A DNA stretch of 64,000 bases from JAGRGG01 sp965217265 (GTDB taxonomy: Bacteria; Pseudomonadota; Alphaproteobacteria; Geminicoccales; Geminicoccaceae). Each line of letters begins with the position of its first letter. Positions within the stretch are counted from its first letter, which is position 1. Made by a program: the position numbers and the translations under genes. Shown here piece after piece: positions 1 to 7,537 of this stretch. The DNA lies in assembly GCA_965217265.1 (NCBI GenBank), contig CBDCHP010000018.1:124001-188000 (forward strand), written 5' to 3'. The notes under the pieces were generated by a model. That model was not told the origin of the DNA, did not search any database, and worked only from the letters and a program-made list of their open reading frames with translations.

Positions 1-293
1 ACCGGCAGACCCTTGCGGTGACGCAGGCCGCGGTAGCAGCCCAGGTCCATCAAGCGTTTGATGCTCATCGCGACCTCGCGGCGCAAGTCGCCCTCGACCT
101 TGACCTCGCGGTCGATGGTCTCGCGAATGCGGGCGATGTCGGCGTCCGAGAGTTCGTTCACGCGCCGCGTACCCTCGATCTGGACCTCGTCCAGGATCTT
201 CTTCGAGGTGGTGGAGCCGATGCCGTAGATGTAGGTCAGCGCGACCCAGACCGGCTTTTGCGAGGGAAGGTTAACCCCGGCGATACGCGCCAC
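1..293 (-). CDS. rpsM: 30S ribosomal protein S13, 3' end beyond the window
   Basis: S13 sits in the head of the small subunit, where it contacts S19, the P-site tRNA and the large subunit through inter-subunit bridges. The 97 visible codons begin MARIAGVNLP and continue through an S13-like YIYGIG segment to LGCYRGLRHRKGLPV, which is typical of the family. The protein is cut off by the left window edge. The start is GTG at 293, with an AGGAG Shine-Dalgarno 9 bases upstream; an ATG at 301 is in another frame. It is the first gene after adk and has its own candidate promoter at 370-397, as expected for a separate alpha-operon (rpsM-rpsK-rpoA-rplQ). Confidence 0.95.
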   Translation of the reverse strand, partial: MARIAGVNLPSQKPVWVALTYIYGIGSTTSKKILDEVQIEGTRRVNELSDADIARIRETIDREVKVEGDLRREVAMSIKRLMDLGCYRGLRHRKGLP

Positions 294-369
294 TGCGTCA
301 TTCTCCTATTGTCTGTTCATCGGACACGACGAACCGACCCGATGGCCGCTTGGTTCAGGAAGAGGCCGA

Positions 370-397
370 GATGTAGAGCCTTAATCGTCTTTGTCAA
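370..397 (-). promoter_or_regulatory. Candidate sigma-70 promoter for the rpsM operon
   Basis: On the minus strand a perfect -35 box TTGACA (397-392) is followed by a 16-base spacer and a weak -10 box TACATC (375-370), about 70 bases before the rpsM start. It lies in the 143-base gap between adk and rpsM, the largest gap in this ribosomal block. This suggests that the alpha-operon genes can be transcribed independently of the spc block. Confidence 0.5.
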
Positions 398-436
398 CCC
401 AAAAGCGGCATCACCACACCGGGTCAAGAAGTGGCG

Positions 437-1012
437 TCACCGCATCGGATCGAGGATCGCGTAGATCGCGTTCGACACCGCGTCGATGTCGGCCATGCCG
501 TCGACGACGTGGACGATGCCCTGCTTCTCGTAGAACGGCAGCACAGGTGCGGTTTGATCGCGGTAGACGTCGAGCCGGGCGCGCAGCGTCGCCTCGTTGT
601 CGTCGGCGCGAACCTTGCCCGTCTCGGCGGCGCGCCGCTTAATGCGCCCGACGAGTTCGTCGTCGTCCACCTCGATGCGGATCAAGGCATTGATCTCGGC
701 GTGCTCCTCGCGCAGCATGACGTCGAGGTGCTCGGCTTGGCTGAGCGTGCGCGGGAAGCCGTCGAGAACGAAGCCGTCGTGGCAGTCGTCGAGCTCGATC
801 CGCGCTTTGACCACGGCGACGACGACCTCGTCCGGGACCAGCTTGCCCTCGTCCATGACCGACTTCGCCTCCAGCCCGACCGGCGTCTTCGCCTCGACGG
901 CGGCGCGCAGCATGTCACCGGTCGAGAGATGGGCCAGATTGTAGCGCTCCTCGACGCGGGCCGCCTGCGTTCCCTTGCCGGCCCCCGGCGGGCCGAACAG
1001 TATCAACCTCAT
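437..1012 (-). CDS. adk: Adenylate kinase, short-lid type
   Basis: This enzyme interconverts ATP plus AMP with two ADP in the cytoplasm and balances the adenylate pool. The 191-residue protein has the P-loop GPPGAGKGT at residues 7-15, the AMP-site motif DGFPRT at 84-89 and a basic lid residue in RADDN near 135. The lid is short and lacks the four-cysteine zinc site, which is the usual form in Alphaproteobacteria. The start was chosen at MRLILFG because the frame stays open far upstream inside secY. The ATG overlaps the secY stop as ATGA, so the two are probably translationally coupled, as in the classical spc-operon tail. Confidence 0.97.
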   Translation of the reverse strand: MRLILFGPPGAGKGTQAARVEERYNLAHLSTGDMLRAAVEAKTPVGLEAKSVMDEGKLVPDEVVVAVVKARIELDDCHDGFVLDGFPRTLSQAEHLDVMLREEHAEINALIRIEVDDDELVGRIKRRAAETGKVRADDNEATLRARLDVYRDQTAPVLPFYEKQGIVHVVDGMADIDAVSNAIYAILDPMR

Positions 1013-2355
1013 CCACGTTTCCCCCTGAGTTTGGCCTTCTTGATGAGGCCCTCGTACTGGTGCGCGATCAGGTGCGATTGCACCTGCGCCACCGTGTCCA
1101 TCGTCACCGAGACGACGATGAGCAGACTGGTGCCGCCCAGGTAGAATGGCACGGCGTACTGCGAGATCAAGATCTCCGGCAGGATGCAAACCAGCGCCAA
1201 GTAGAGCGCGCCGACGGTGGTGAGCCGGGTGAGGACGTAGTCGAGGTAGTCGGCGGTGCGCTGGCCCGGTCGGATACCCGGGATGAAGCCGCCGTTCTTC
1301 TTCAAGTTGTCGGCCGTCTCCTTCGGATTGAAGACGATCGAGGTGTAGAAGAAGGCGAAGAAGATGATGAGGCCCGAGAAAATCAAGATGAAGAGCGGCT
1401 GGCCGTGGCCGAGCGCCGCGCTGACGCCGACCAGCCAATCGGGACCCCCTTGCGCCGCGAACGAGGCCAGCGTCGCCGGCAGAAGAAGGAGCGAGGAGGC
1501 GAAGATCGCCGGGATGACGCCGGCGGTGTTCAGCTTCAAGGGCATGTGCGACGACTGCCCGCCGAAGACGCGGTTGCCCTGCTGGCGCTTGGGGTACTGC
1601 ACCAGGATGCGGCGCTGCGCGCTCTCCATGAAGACGATGAAGGCGATGACCGCGAGCGCCATCAAGACGATGAAGACGATGAAGAAGGCCGAGATCGCCC
1701 CTGTGCGCGACAATTCGAACAACGAGGCCATCGCCGAGGGCAGGCTCGCGATGATGCCGGTGAAGATGATGAGCGAGATGCCATTGCCGACGCCGCGCGC
1801 GGTAATCTGCTCACCTAGCCACATCAAGAACAAGGTGCCGCCGACGATGGTGATGACGGTCGTGGCGCGAAAGAACCAGCCGGGGTCAATGACGGCACTC
1901 GCGCCCGCGGCCCCCTCCATCGCCTCCATACCGACGGCCAGTCCCCAGGCCTGGAAAGCAGCGAGGAAGACGGTGAGGTAGCGGGTATACTGGTTGATCT
2001 TCTTGCGGCCGGATTCGCCCTCCTTCTTCATCGCCTCGACGGTCGGCGAGATCGCCGTCATCAACTGCATGATGATCGAGGCCGAGATGTAGGGCAGGAT
2101 GCCGAGCGCGAAGATCGACATCCGCTCCAAGGCGCCGCCGGCGAACATGTTGAACATGCCCAAGATGCCGCCGGCTTGGCGCTGGAAGATCTGCGCCATC
2201 ACGTTCGGGTCGATGCCGGGCAGGGGAACGTAGGTCCCCAAGCGGTAGACGATCAGGCAGCCGAGCGTGAACCAGATGCGGCGCTTGAGTTCGGTCGCCT
2301 TGGAAAAGGCGCCGAAATTGATGTTCGCCGCGAGTTGATCGGCGGCAGAGGCCAT
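1009..2355 (-). CDS. secY: Protein translocase subunit SecY
   Basis: SecY forms the protein-conducting channel of the inner membrane together with SecE and SecG. The 448 residues match the usual family length and contain about ten hydrophobic segments. The N-terminal region reads TLGCLIVYRLGTYVPLPGID, a typical SecY plug-proximal segment, and the conserved cytoplasmic-loop arginines are in YPKRQQGNRVFGG. It follows rplO in the spc operon and overlaps adk by 4 bases. Its partner secE is also in this window at 27818-28015, in the same transcriptional direction. Confidence 0.98.
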   Translation of the reverse strand: MASAADQLAANINFGAFSKATELKRRIWFTLGCLIVYRLGTYVPLPGIDPNVMAQIFQRQAGGILGMFNMFAGGALERMSIFALGILPYISASIIMQLMTAISPTVEAMKKEGESGRKKINQYTRYLTVFLAAFQAWGLAVGMEAMEGAAGASAVIDPGWFFRATTVITIVGGTLFLMWLGEQITARGVGNGISLIIFTGIIASLPSAMASLFELSRTGAISAFFIVFIVLMALAVIAFIVFMESAQRRILVQYPKRQQGNRVFGGQSSHMPLKLNTAGVIPAIFASSLLLLPATLASFAAQGGPDWLVGVSAALGHGQPLFILIFSGLIIFFAFFYTSIVFNPKETADNLKKNGGFIPGIRPGQRTADYLDYVLTRLTTVGALYLALVCILPEILISQYAVPFYLGGTSLLIVVSVTMDTVAQVQSHLIAHQYEGLIKKAKLRGKRG

Positions 2356-2372
2356 GACGGCTCCTTAAATCT

Positions 2373-2870
2373 TCAAGCCCCCTCGCCCGGGGCACTGTCG
2401 GCGGCGGCGGCACCGCCTCGAACGACCACCTTGCCGCCGGCGGCCTCGACCCTCGCCAGGGCGCCTTGCGTCGCGCCCGCGACCTCGACGGTGACCGCCT
2501 GCTTCAACTCGCCCCGGCCGAGAAGGCGCACGCCGTCGCGGATCTTGGTGACGAGCCCCCCCTTCACCAACGCCTCGGCGTCGATGGTGGCGCTCGCGTC
2601 GACGCGGCCGCGATCGATCGCGTCCTGCAGCCGATCGAGGTTGACCTCGGCGTAGTCGAGGCGGTGAATGTTCTTGAAGCCGCGCTTGGGCAAGCGGCGG
2701 TAGAGCGGCATCTGCCCGCCCTCGAAGACGCGAACGGCGCCGCCCGAGCGGGCCTTTTGGCCCTTGTGGCCGTAACCGGACGTCTTGCCGGTGCCCGAGC
2801 CGATGCCGCGGCCGACGCGCTTCTTCGCGTGGCGCGAGCCGGGCCGGTCTTTCAGTTCGTTGAGGCGCAT
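2373..2870 (-). CDS. rplO: 50S ribosomal protein L15
   Basis: L15 is a late-assembly 23S rRNA-binding protein of the large subunit. The 165-residue protein starts MRLNELKDRPGSRHAKKRVG and has the glycine- and lysine-rich N-terminal extension (GRGIGSGTGKTSGYGHKGQK) that threads into rRNA, followed by a globular C-terminal half ending in alanine/glycine-rich sequence. It lies between rpmD and secY. A longer in-frame reading exists in another frame but does not resemble L15. Confidence 0.97.
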   Translation of the reverse strand: MRLNELKDRPGSRHAKKRVGRGIGSGTGKTSGYGHKGQKARSGGAVRVFEGGQMPLYRRLPKRGFKNIHRLDYAEVNLDRLQDAIDRGRVDASATIDAEALVKGGLVTKIRDGVRLLGRGELKQAVTVEVAGATQGALARVEAAGGKVVVRGGAAAADSAPGEGA

Positions 2871-2903
2871 GGTATCGCTTCTCCAAGAATAACGGGCGCT
2901 AGA

Positions 2904-3086
2904 TCAATCGGCCTGCTCGACGCGGAGCAGGTGCTGGACCTTGGTGATCCGGCCGCGCGCTTCGGGCGTGTCCTCGATCACCTTGCTCCGGCACAGCTTG
3001 TTCAAGCCCAAGGAGACCAGCGTCGCGCGCTGGTCCTTGGTGCGGCCGATCGGGCTGCCGGTCTGGGTGACTTTGAGCTTGGCCAT
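2904..3086 (-). CDS. rpmD: 50S ribosomal protein L30
   Basis: L30 is a small peripheral large-subunit protein. The 60 residues (MAKLKVTQTGSPIGR to the end) have the usual length and the conserved L30 core of a QTGSPIGR loop, a LGLNKL helix and a VQHLLRVE strand. The ATG at 3086 overlaps the rpsE stop by one base (TGATG), so translational restart is likely. A TTG codon directly upstream would add one residue, but the ATG is preferred. Neighbours rpsE and rplO are the standard spc-operon order. Confidence 0.95.
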   Translation of the reverse strand: MAKLKVTQTGSPIGRTKDQRATLVSLGLNKLCRSKVIEDTPEARGRITKVQHLLRVEQAD

Positions 3087-3649
3087 CAAACCGCCTCCGC
3101 CCGCGGCTGGCCGGCGTCGCCGTCGCCGCGCCGGCCGATGATCTCGCCCACTTTCTTGCCGCGCTTGGCAGCGATGCTGCGCGGCGAATCGACGGCGCGC
3201 AGGGCCTGGAAGGTGGCCTTGATCATGTTGTGCGGGTTCGAGCTGCCGAGCGACTTCGACACGACGTCCTTGACGCCCAAGGCTTCGAGCACGGCGCGCA
3301 TCGGTCCGCCGGCGATGATGCCCGTGCCCGGCGGTGCGGCGCGGAGCAGGATGCGGCCGGCGCCGAAGTGGCCGAAGATATCGTGGTGCAGCGTACGGCC
3401 CTGCCGGAGCGGCACGCGGACCATCGAGCGCTTGGCCTGCTCCTCGGCCTTACGCACGGCCTCGGGCACCTCGCGCGCCTTGCCGCTGCCGTAGCCGACG
3501 CGGCCCTTGCCGTCGCCGACGACGACCAGCGCCGAGAAGCCGAAGCGCCGGCCGCCCTTGACCACCTTGGCGACGCGGTTGACGTCGACGAGCTTGTTGA
3601 CCAAGTCGTCCTGGCGGTCGCGGTCGTCCGAACGGCCCCTGGGTGCCAT
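3086..3649 (-). CDS. rpsE: 30S ribosomal protein S5
   Basis: S5 contributes to decoding accuracy and to the mRNA entry site. The 187-residue protein has a basic N-terminus, the double-stranded RNA-binding fold around RFGFSALVVVGDGKGRVGYG, and the C-terminal domain with GTGIIAGGPMRAVLEALGV. The C-terminal tail is somewhat extended compared with enterobacterial S5, ending QPRAEAV. A 57-base gap upstream holds a near-copy of the end of rplR (3667-3696), which is unusual for this normally tight operon. Confidence 0.97.
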   Translation of the reverse strand: MAPRGRSDDRDRQDDLVNKLVDVNRVAKVVKGGRRFGFSALVVVGDGKGRVGYGSGKAREVPEAVRKAEEQAKRSMVRVPLRQGRTLHHDIFGHFGAGRILLRAAPPGTGIIAGGPMRAVLEALGVKDVVSKSLGSSNPHNMIKATFQALRAVDSPRSIAAKRGKKVGEIIGRRGDGDAGQPRAEAV

Positions 3650-3666
3650 AGCCCTATATCCCTTCT

Positions 3667-3735
3667 ATCAAAACGACAGGCCGCCCTCGCGGGCGCGGCA
3701 CTCTCATCAAAACGATAGGCCGCCCTCGCGGGCGC
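3667..3735 (-). repeat. Tandem duplication of the rplR 3' end
   Basis: The 30 bases at 3706-3735 cover the last codons and stop of rplR. They recur at 3667-3696 with a single base difference, 39 bases (13 codons) downstream of the gene end. The second copy remains in the rplR frame behind the stop codon, and it ends with its own TGA followed by TAG. It looks like a local slippage duplication that placed a vestigial second C-terminus after the true stop. Confidence 0.85.
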
Positions 3736-4069
3736 CCTCGGCCAACGCCTTGACGCGGCCGTGGTAGCGATAGCCGCCACGGTCGAAGACGACGAGATCG
3801 ACGCCGGCGGCCTTGGCGCGCTCGGCCAGCAACTGGCCGACCCGCTTCGCCGCCGCCTGATCGGCGCCGGACTTGATCTCGGTGCGCAAGTCCTTGTCGC
3901 GCGTCGAAGCGCAGGCGAGGGTATGCCCCTTCGCGTCGTCGATGACTTGGCCGTAGATGTGCTTGCCCGAGCGGAACACCGACAGCCGGGCGCGCCCGTT
4001 GCCGGCCTGCTTGAGCGCAAAGCGGGCGCGGCGGCGGCGGCGCTCGAAACGGTCTTGTGGTTGCAGCAT
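3707..4069 (-). CDS. rplR: 50S ribosomal protein L18
   Basis: L18 binds 5S rRNA and helps place it in the central protuberance with L5. The 120-residue protein has the arginine-rich N-terminus (RFERRRRRARFALKQ), the RLSVFRSGKHIYGQVIDD core and the C-terminal VVFDRGGYRYHGRVKALAE segment that marks the family. It starts 2 bases after the rplF stop. The C-terminus EGAREGGLSF has been copied downstream of the stop; see the repeat entry at 3667-3735. Confidence 0.97.
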   Translation of the reverse strand: MLQPQDRFERRRRRARFALKQAGNGRARLSVFRSGKHIYGQVIDDAKGHTLACASTRDKDLRTEIKSGADQAAAKRVGQLLAERAKAAGVDLVVFDRGGYRYHGRVKALAEGAREGGLSF

Positions 4070-4071
4070 GG

Positions 4072-4605
4072 CTACTTCTTCTTGCCTTCCTTGCGCAAGA
4101 TCCGCTCGCCGGCGTAACGCACGCCCTTGCCCTTGTAGGGTTCAGGCCCGCGAAAGCCGCGGATCTCGGCCGAGATCTGCCCGACCCGGCGTTTTTCCGA
4201 GCCCGTGATCGTGAGGGCCGTCGGGCTGTCGGCCTTGATCTGCACGTCGGACGGGATCGCGAACTTGATGTCGTGGCTGTAGCCGAGCTGCAGCGTCAGA
4301 ACCTTGCCGTCGACGGCGGCGCGATAGCCGACGCCGGCGATCTCCAGCTTTTGCGTGAAGCCGTCGGTGACGCCGGTCACGAGGTTTTGCACCAGCGTGC
4401 GGGACAGGCCCCACATCTGCTGCGCACGCTTCTCCTCGTTGCGGGGTGCCACGCGCAGGTAGCCGTTCTCGCGCACGATCTCGACCTCGGGCGGCAGGGT
4501 CTCGCTCAACTCGCCGAGCTTGCCCTTGACCGTGACCTTCTGGCCCTCGATGGCGACGTCGACGCCTTCTGGCACCGTCACCGGATGTTTGCCGATCCGC
4601 GACAT
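4072..4605 (-). CDS. rplF: 50S ribosomal protein L6
   Basis: L6 lies near the sarcin-ricin loop and the GTPase-associated region of the large subunit. The 177-residue protein starts MSRIGKHPV and ends with the signature GPEPYKGKGVRYAGERILRK. An upstream in-frame start (MHGVLI) would add six residues overlapping rpsH; MSRIGKHPV is chosen from family alignment and because it begins 2 bases after the rpsH stop. The gene order rpsH-rplF-rplR is standard. Confidence 0.97.
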   Translation of the reverse strand: MSRIGKHPVTVPEGVDVAIEGQKVTVKGKLGELSETLPPEVEIVRENGYLRVAPRNEEKRAQQMWGLSRTLVQNLVTGVTDGFTQKLEIAGVGYRAAVDGKVLTLQLGYSHDIKFAIPSDVQIKADSPTALTITGSEKRRVGQISAEIRGFRGPEPYKGKGVRYAGERILRKEGKKK

Positions 4606-4607
4606 GA

Positions 4608-5003
4608 TCAAAACACCGTGCACAAGATTTCGCCGCCGACCTTCTGCTCGCGCGCCTCGTTGTCCGAGATAACCCCACGCGGGGTCGACAGAATCGCGAT
4701 GCCGAGGCCGTTGTAGATCGAGGGCAGCTCGCGCACGCCGGCGTAGATCCGCCGGCCCGGCTTCGAGACCCGCTTCAGCTCTTTGATCACCGGCTCGCCG
4801 TTATGATACTTCAACTCGATCGACAACTCCTCGTGCCGGCCGTCCTGCACCATGTTGAAGCCGCGAATATAGCCCTCGCGCCGCAAGACTTCGAGCACGT
4901 TGCGGCGCAGGTTGGAGACCGGCGAACGCACGGCCCCCTTTTGCGCCATTTGCCCGTTGCGAATGCGGGTGAGCATATCGCCGAGCGGATCGCTCATCGA
5001 CAT
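4608..5003 (-). CDS. rpsH: 30S ribosomal protein S8
   Basis: S8 binds helix 21 of 16S rRNA and is a central-domain assembly protein. In enterobacteria it also represses its own operon by binding mRNA near rplE; no such site was identified here. The 131 residues start MSMSDPLGDMLTRIRNGQ and end with the family signature TPRGVISDNEAREQKVGGE. Length and sequence are typical for Alphaproteobacteria. It follows rpsN by 12 bases. Confidence 0.97.
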   Translation of the reverse strand: MSMSDPLGDMLTRIRNGQMAQKGAVRSPVSNLRRNVLEVLRREGYIRGFNMVQDGRHEELSIELKYHNGEPVIKELKRVSKPGRRIYAGVRELPSIYNGLGIAILSTPRGVISDNEAREQKVGGEILCTVF

Positions 5004-5015
5004 CTATCTGACCCC

Positions 5016-5321
5016 CTACCAGCTCGACTTGACGACGCCCGGCACCAGCCCCTGCGAGGCCAGATCCCGAAGCGCGATGCGCGACAGACCGAACTTGCGG
5101 TAATAGGCGCGCGGCCGGCCGGTCAGGTTGCAGCGGTTGCGGATGCGCGTCTTGGAGCCGTTGCGCGGCAGTGCCGCCAGCTTCAAGGTCGCGTCGAACC
5201 GCTCCTCGGGCTCGCGCTCCTTGTCGTGGATGACGGCCTTCAGTTCGGCGCGCTTCTTCGCCTCCTTGGCAACGAGTTGCCGGCGGCGCTTGTTCTTCTC
5301 GATCGAACTCAACTTGGCCAT
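5016..5321 (-). CDS. rpsN: 30S ribosomal protein S14, zinc-free type
   Basis: S14 belongs to the small-subunit head next to S3, S10 and S19. The 101-residue protein is the long form without the CXXC zinc ribbon of the short paralogue. The signature is the RIRNRCNLTGRPRAYYRKFG segment, with a single cysteine. It starts at ATG 5321, 2 bases after the rplE stop. No second zinc-type rpsN copy is visible in the window. Confidence 0.97.
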   Translation of the reverse strand: MAKLSSIEKNKRRRQLVAKEAKKRAELKAVIHDKEREPEERFDATLKLAALPRNGSKTRIRNRCNLTGRPRAYYRKFGLSRIALRDLASQGLVPGVVKSSW

Positions 5322-5323
5322 TA

Positions 5324-5878
5324 TCAGCCACCCTTCGCGGAATCACGAAACGGCATATCGAACCCGCGCAGGAGTTCCTTCGCCTCCTCGTTGGTCTTCG
5401 CCGTCGTGCAGATGATGACGTCCATGCCCCGGGTCTCGTCGACCTCGTCGTAGTTGATCTCGGCGAACACGATCTGCTCCTTGATGCCAAGGGCATAGTT
5501 GCCGCGGCCATCGAAGCTCTTCTCCGACACGCCGCGAAAGTCGCGCACCCTGGGCAGGGTGATCGTGACCAGCCGGTCGAGGAACTCGTACATCCGCTCG
5601 CGCCGCAAAGTTACCTTGCAGCCGATCGGCATCCCCTCGCGCAACTTGAAGTTAGCGACCGAGCGACGCGCCTTCACCGTCACGGGCTTTTGCCCCGCAA
5701 TCTTGGCGAGTTCGTTCGCGGCGTTCGTCACCTTCTTCGAATCCTGCACGGCTTTGCCGACCGCCATGTTGATGACGATCTTGTCGAGGCGCGGCACCTG
5801 CATCACGTTCTTGTAGCCGAACTTTTCTTGCAGCGACTTGCGCACCACGTCGTCGTAGTGCTGCTTCAAACGGGCCAT
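5324..5878 (-). CDS. rplE: 50S ribosomal protein L5
   Basis: L5 binds 5S rRNA and forms an inter-subunit bridge with S13. The 184-residue protein begins MARLKQHYDDVVRKSLQEKF and carries the signature MQVPRLDKIVINMAVGKAV, followed by LRREGMPIG-type and FDGRGNYALGIKEQIVFAEI segments typical of bacterial L5. It lies 12 bases after rplX. Nothing unusual is seen. Confidence 0.97.
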   Translation of the reverse strand: MARLKQHYDDVVRKSLQEKFGYKNVMQVPRLDKIVINMAVGKAVQDSKKVTNAANELAKIAGQKPVTVKARRSVANFKLREGMPIGCKVTLRRERMYEFLDRLVTITLPRVRDFRGVSEKSFDGRGNYALGIKEQIVFAEINYDEVDETRGMDVIICTTAKTNEEAKELLRGFDMPFRDSAKGG

Positions 5879-5890
5879 GGCGTTACATCC

Positions 5891-6208
5891 TCAACGATCG
5901 ATCACTTCGCCCGATCGCTTGGCGAAGCGGACCTTCTTACCGTCCTCCAACGTGCGAACGCCGATTCGGGTCGGCTTGCCGTCTTGAGGGTCGACGTGGG
6001 CGACGTTCGACAGGTCGATCGCCGCCTCCTTGCTGACGATGCCGCCCGACGACTGCATCGACTGCTTTTGGTGCCGCTTGACGAGGGCCGCACCCTGGAC
6101 GACGACCCGGCCCTCCTTGGGGAGCACCTTCAAGACCTCGCCCTCGGTGCCTTTGTCGCGCCCGGCGATCAGGACGACCTTGTCGCCCTTCTTGATCCTG
6201 GCCGTCAT
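5891..6208 (-). CDS. rplX: 50S ribosomal protein L24
   Basis: L24 initiates large-subunit assembly and lies near the exit of the peptide tunnel. The 105-residue protein has the N-terminal KOW motif (KKGDKVVLIAGRDKGTEGEV) and the AAIDLSNVAHVDP segment followed by the conserved RIGVR stretch. The frame is open far upstream, but MTARIKKGDKV is the family start. It overlaps the rplN stop by one base (TGATG). Confidence 0.97.
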   Translation of the reverse strand: MTARIKKGDKVVLIAGRDKGTEGEVLKVLPKEGRVVVQGAALVKRHQKQSMQSSGGIVSKEAAIDLSNVAHVDPQDGKPTRIGVRTLEDGKKVRFAKRSGEVIDR

Positions 6209-6576
6209 CACAACACCTCCGGTGCGAGCGAGATGATCTTCATGAACCGCTTGGCGCGCAGTTCGCGCGTCACCGGCCCGAAGATGCGCGTCCCGATCGG
6301 CTCGCCCTGCTTGTTGATGAGAACGGCCGCGTTGTTGTCGAAACGGATCGCCGTACCGTCGGCGCGCTTGATCTCCTTGGCCGTGCGCACGATGACGGCG
6401 TGGTGCACGTCGCCCTTCTTGACGCGGCCGCGTGGGATCGCCTCCTTGACGGCGACGACGATGATGTCGCCGATCGAGCCCCACTTGCGGTGCGAGCCGC
6501 CGAGCACGCGGATGCACTGCACGCGCCTAGCACCGGAATTGTCGGCGACTTCGAGGTTGGATTCGGGCTGGATCAT
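6208..6576 (-). CDS. rplN: 50S ribosomal protein L14
   Basis: L14 is a conserved beta-barrel protein at the subunit interface that forms bridges with 16S rRNA. The 122 residues have exactly the typical length. They start MIQPESNLEVADNSGARRVQ, the most conserved part of the family, and end MKIISLAPEVL. The start codon directly abuts the rpsQ stop, and the stop overlaps rplX. In the classical order this is the first gene of the spc operon, but no promoter-sized gap separates it from rpsQ, so S10 and spc genes are probably cotranscribed here. Confidence 0.97.
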   Translation of the reverse strand: MIQPESNLEVADNSGARRVQCIRVLGGSHRKWGSIGDIIVVAVKEAIPRGRVKKGDVHHAVIVRTAKEIKRADGTAIRFDNNAAVLINKQGEPIGTRIFGPVTRELRAKRFMKIISLAPEVL

Positions 6577-6849
6577 CTAGCCGGCCTCCCCAACGGCGGC
6601 GATCTCGCCGCCGCTCGCCGTGGCGCCCACGACGTGCCAGCACTTGGTGCGCGACAAGGGCCGGCACTCCTCGATGCGCACGCGATCGCCGGTCTTGAAG
6701 CTGTTGTCCGGGTCGTGCGCGGCGTAGCGCTTCGAGCGGCGGATATACTTCTTGTAGAGCGGGTGCATCACCTGGCGCTCGACGCGGACGATGATCGTCT
6801 TGTCGCCCTTGTCGCTCACCACCGTGCCTTGCAGGATGCGCTTTGGCAT
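6577..6849 (-). CDS. rpsQ: 30S ribosomal protein S17
   Basis: S17 is an OB-fold primary 16S rRNA-binding protein. The 90 residues start MPKRILQGTVVSDKGDKTI and include the signature region GDRVRIEECRPLSRTKCW. The C-terminus has a short extra tail (ASGGEIAAVGEAG) beyond the core, which is common in Alphaproteobacteria. It ends directly against rplN. Confidence 0.97.
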   Translation of the reverse strand: MPKRILQGTVVSDKGDKTIIVRVERQVMHPLYKKYIRRSKRYAAHDPDNSFKTGDRVRIEECRPLSRTKCWHVVGATASGGEIAAVGEAG

Positions 6850-6861
6850 CGTTATCGTCTC

Positions 6862-7077
6862 CTAACCGGCCGCGGCGGTACGGGCGCGTTCGTTCAGCAC
6901 CGTCATGATCCGCGCCGCCTCACGGCGGATCATCTTGAACCGGGCCGTACCTTCGAGTTGGCCGGTGGCGCGCTGGAAACGCAGGTTGAACTGTTCCTTC
7001 TTCAAGTCGCTCAAGCGCGACCGAAGCTCGTCGTCGTTGCGGTTGCGCAACTCGACCGCCTTTGTCACGTCAGCCAT
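6862..7077 (-). CDS. rpmC: 50S ribosomal protein L29
   Basis: L29 is a small two-helix protein beside L23 at the exit of the peptide tunnel. The 71 residues contain the family signature KKEQFNLRFQRATGQLEG and a C-terminal helix RREAARIMTVLNER. The gene overlaps the end of rplP by 8 bases, consistent with coupled translation within the S10 block. Confidence 0.96.
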   Translation of the reverse strand: MADVTKAVELRNRNDDELRSRLSDLKKEQFNLRFQRATGQLEGTARFKMIRREAARIMTVLNERARTAAAG

Positions 7078-7501
7078 CGACGGCGACCTCCTCTTGCAGG
7101 CGGCGGATGAAGCGGGTGCCGATCGGCAGCTTCGCCGCGCCGCGGCGGATGGCCTCCTCGGCGAGATCGCCCGGCACGCCGTCGATCTCGAACATCACCC
7201 GTCCGGGCTTCACCGGGGCGACCCAGAACTCGACCGAGCCCTTGCCCTTGCCCATGCGGACCTCGGCCGGCTTCTTCGAGATCGGCTTGTCGGGGAATAT
7301 CCGGATCCACACCCGCCCGGCCCGCTTCAAGTGACGGGTGATCGCGCGCCGGCAGGCCTCGATCTGGCGCGCGGTGATGCGGCCGGGCTCGACCGCCTTC
7401 ATGCCGAACGCGCCGAAATTGAGGTCGGTCCCGCCCTTGGCGAGGCCGTGGATCCGCCCTTTGTGGGCCTTGCGGTACTTGGTCCGCTTGGGCTGCAACA
7501 T
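7070..7501 (-). CDS. rplP: 50S ribosomal protein L16
   Basis: L16 helps organise the A-site tRNA elbow region of the large subunit. The 143-residue protein starts MLQPKRTKYRKAHKGR and contains the GFAFGMKAVEPGRIT-like segment (here NFGAFGMKAVEPGRIT), the WIRIFPDKPISKKP stretch and RMGKGKGSVEFWVAPVKPG, all hallmark L16 sequences. It lies 36 bases after rpsC and overlaps rpmC. Confidence 0.97.
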   Translation of the reverse strand: MLQPKRTKYRKAHKGRIHGLAKGGTDLNFGAFGMKAVEPGRITARQIEACRRAITRHLKRAGRVWIRIFPDKPISKKPAEVRMGKGKGSVEFWVAPVKPGRVMFEIDGVPGDLAEEAIRRGAAKLPIGTRFIRRLQEEVAVDG

Positions 7502-7537
7502 GATCGTCTATCCAAACTCGACGGTGGTTTCCAAAGA

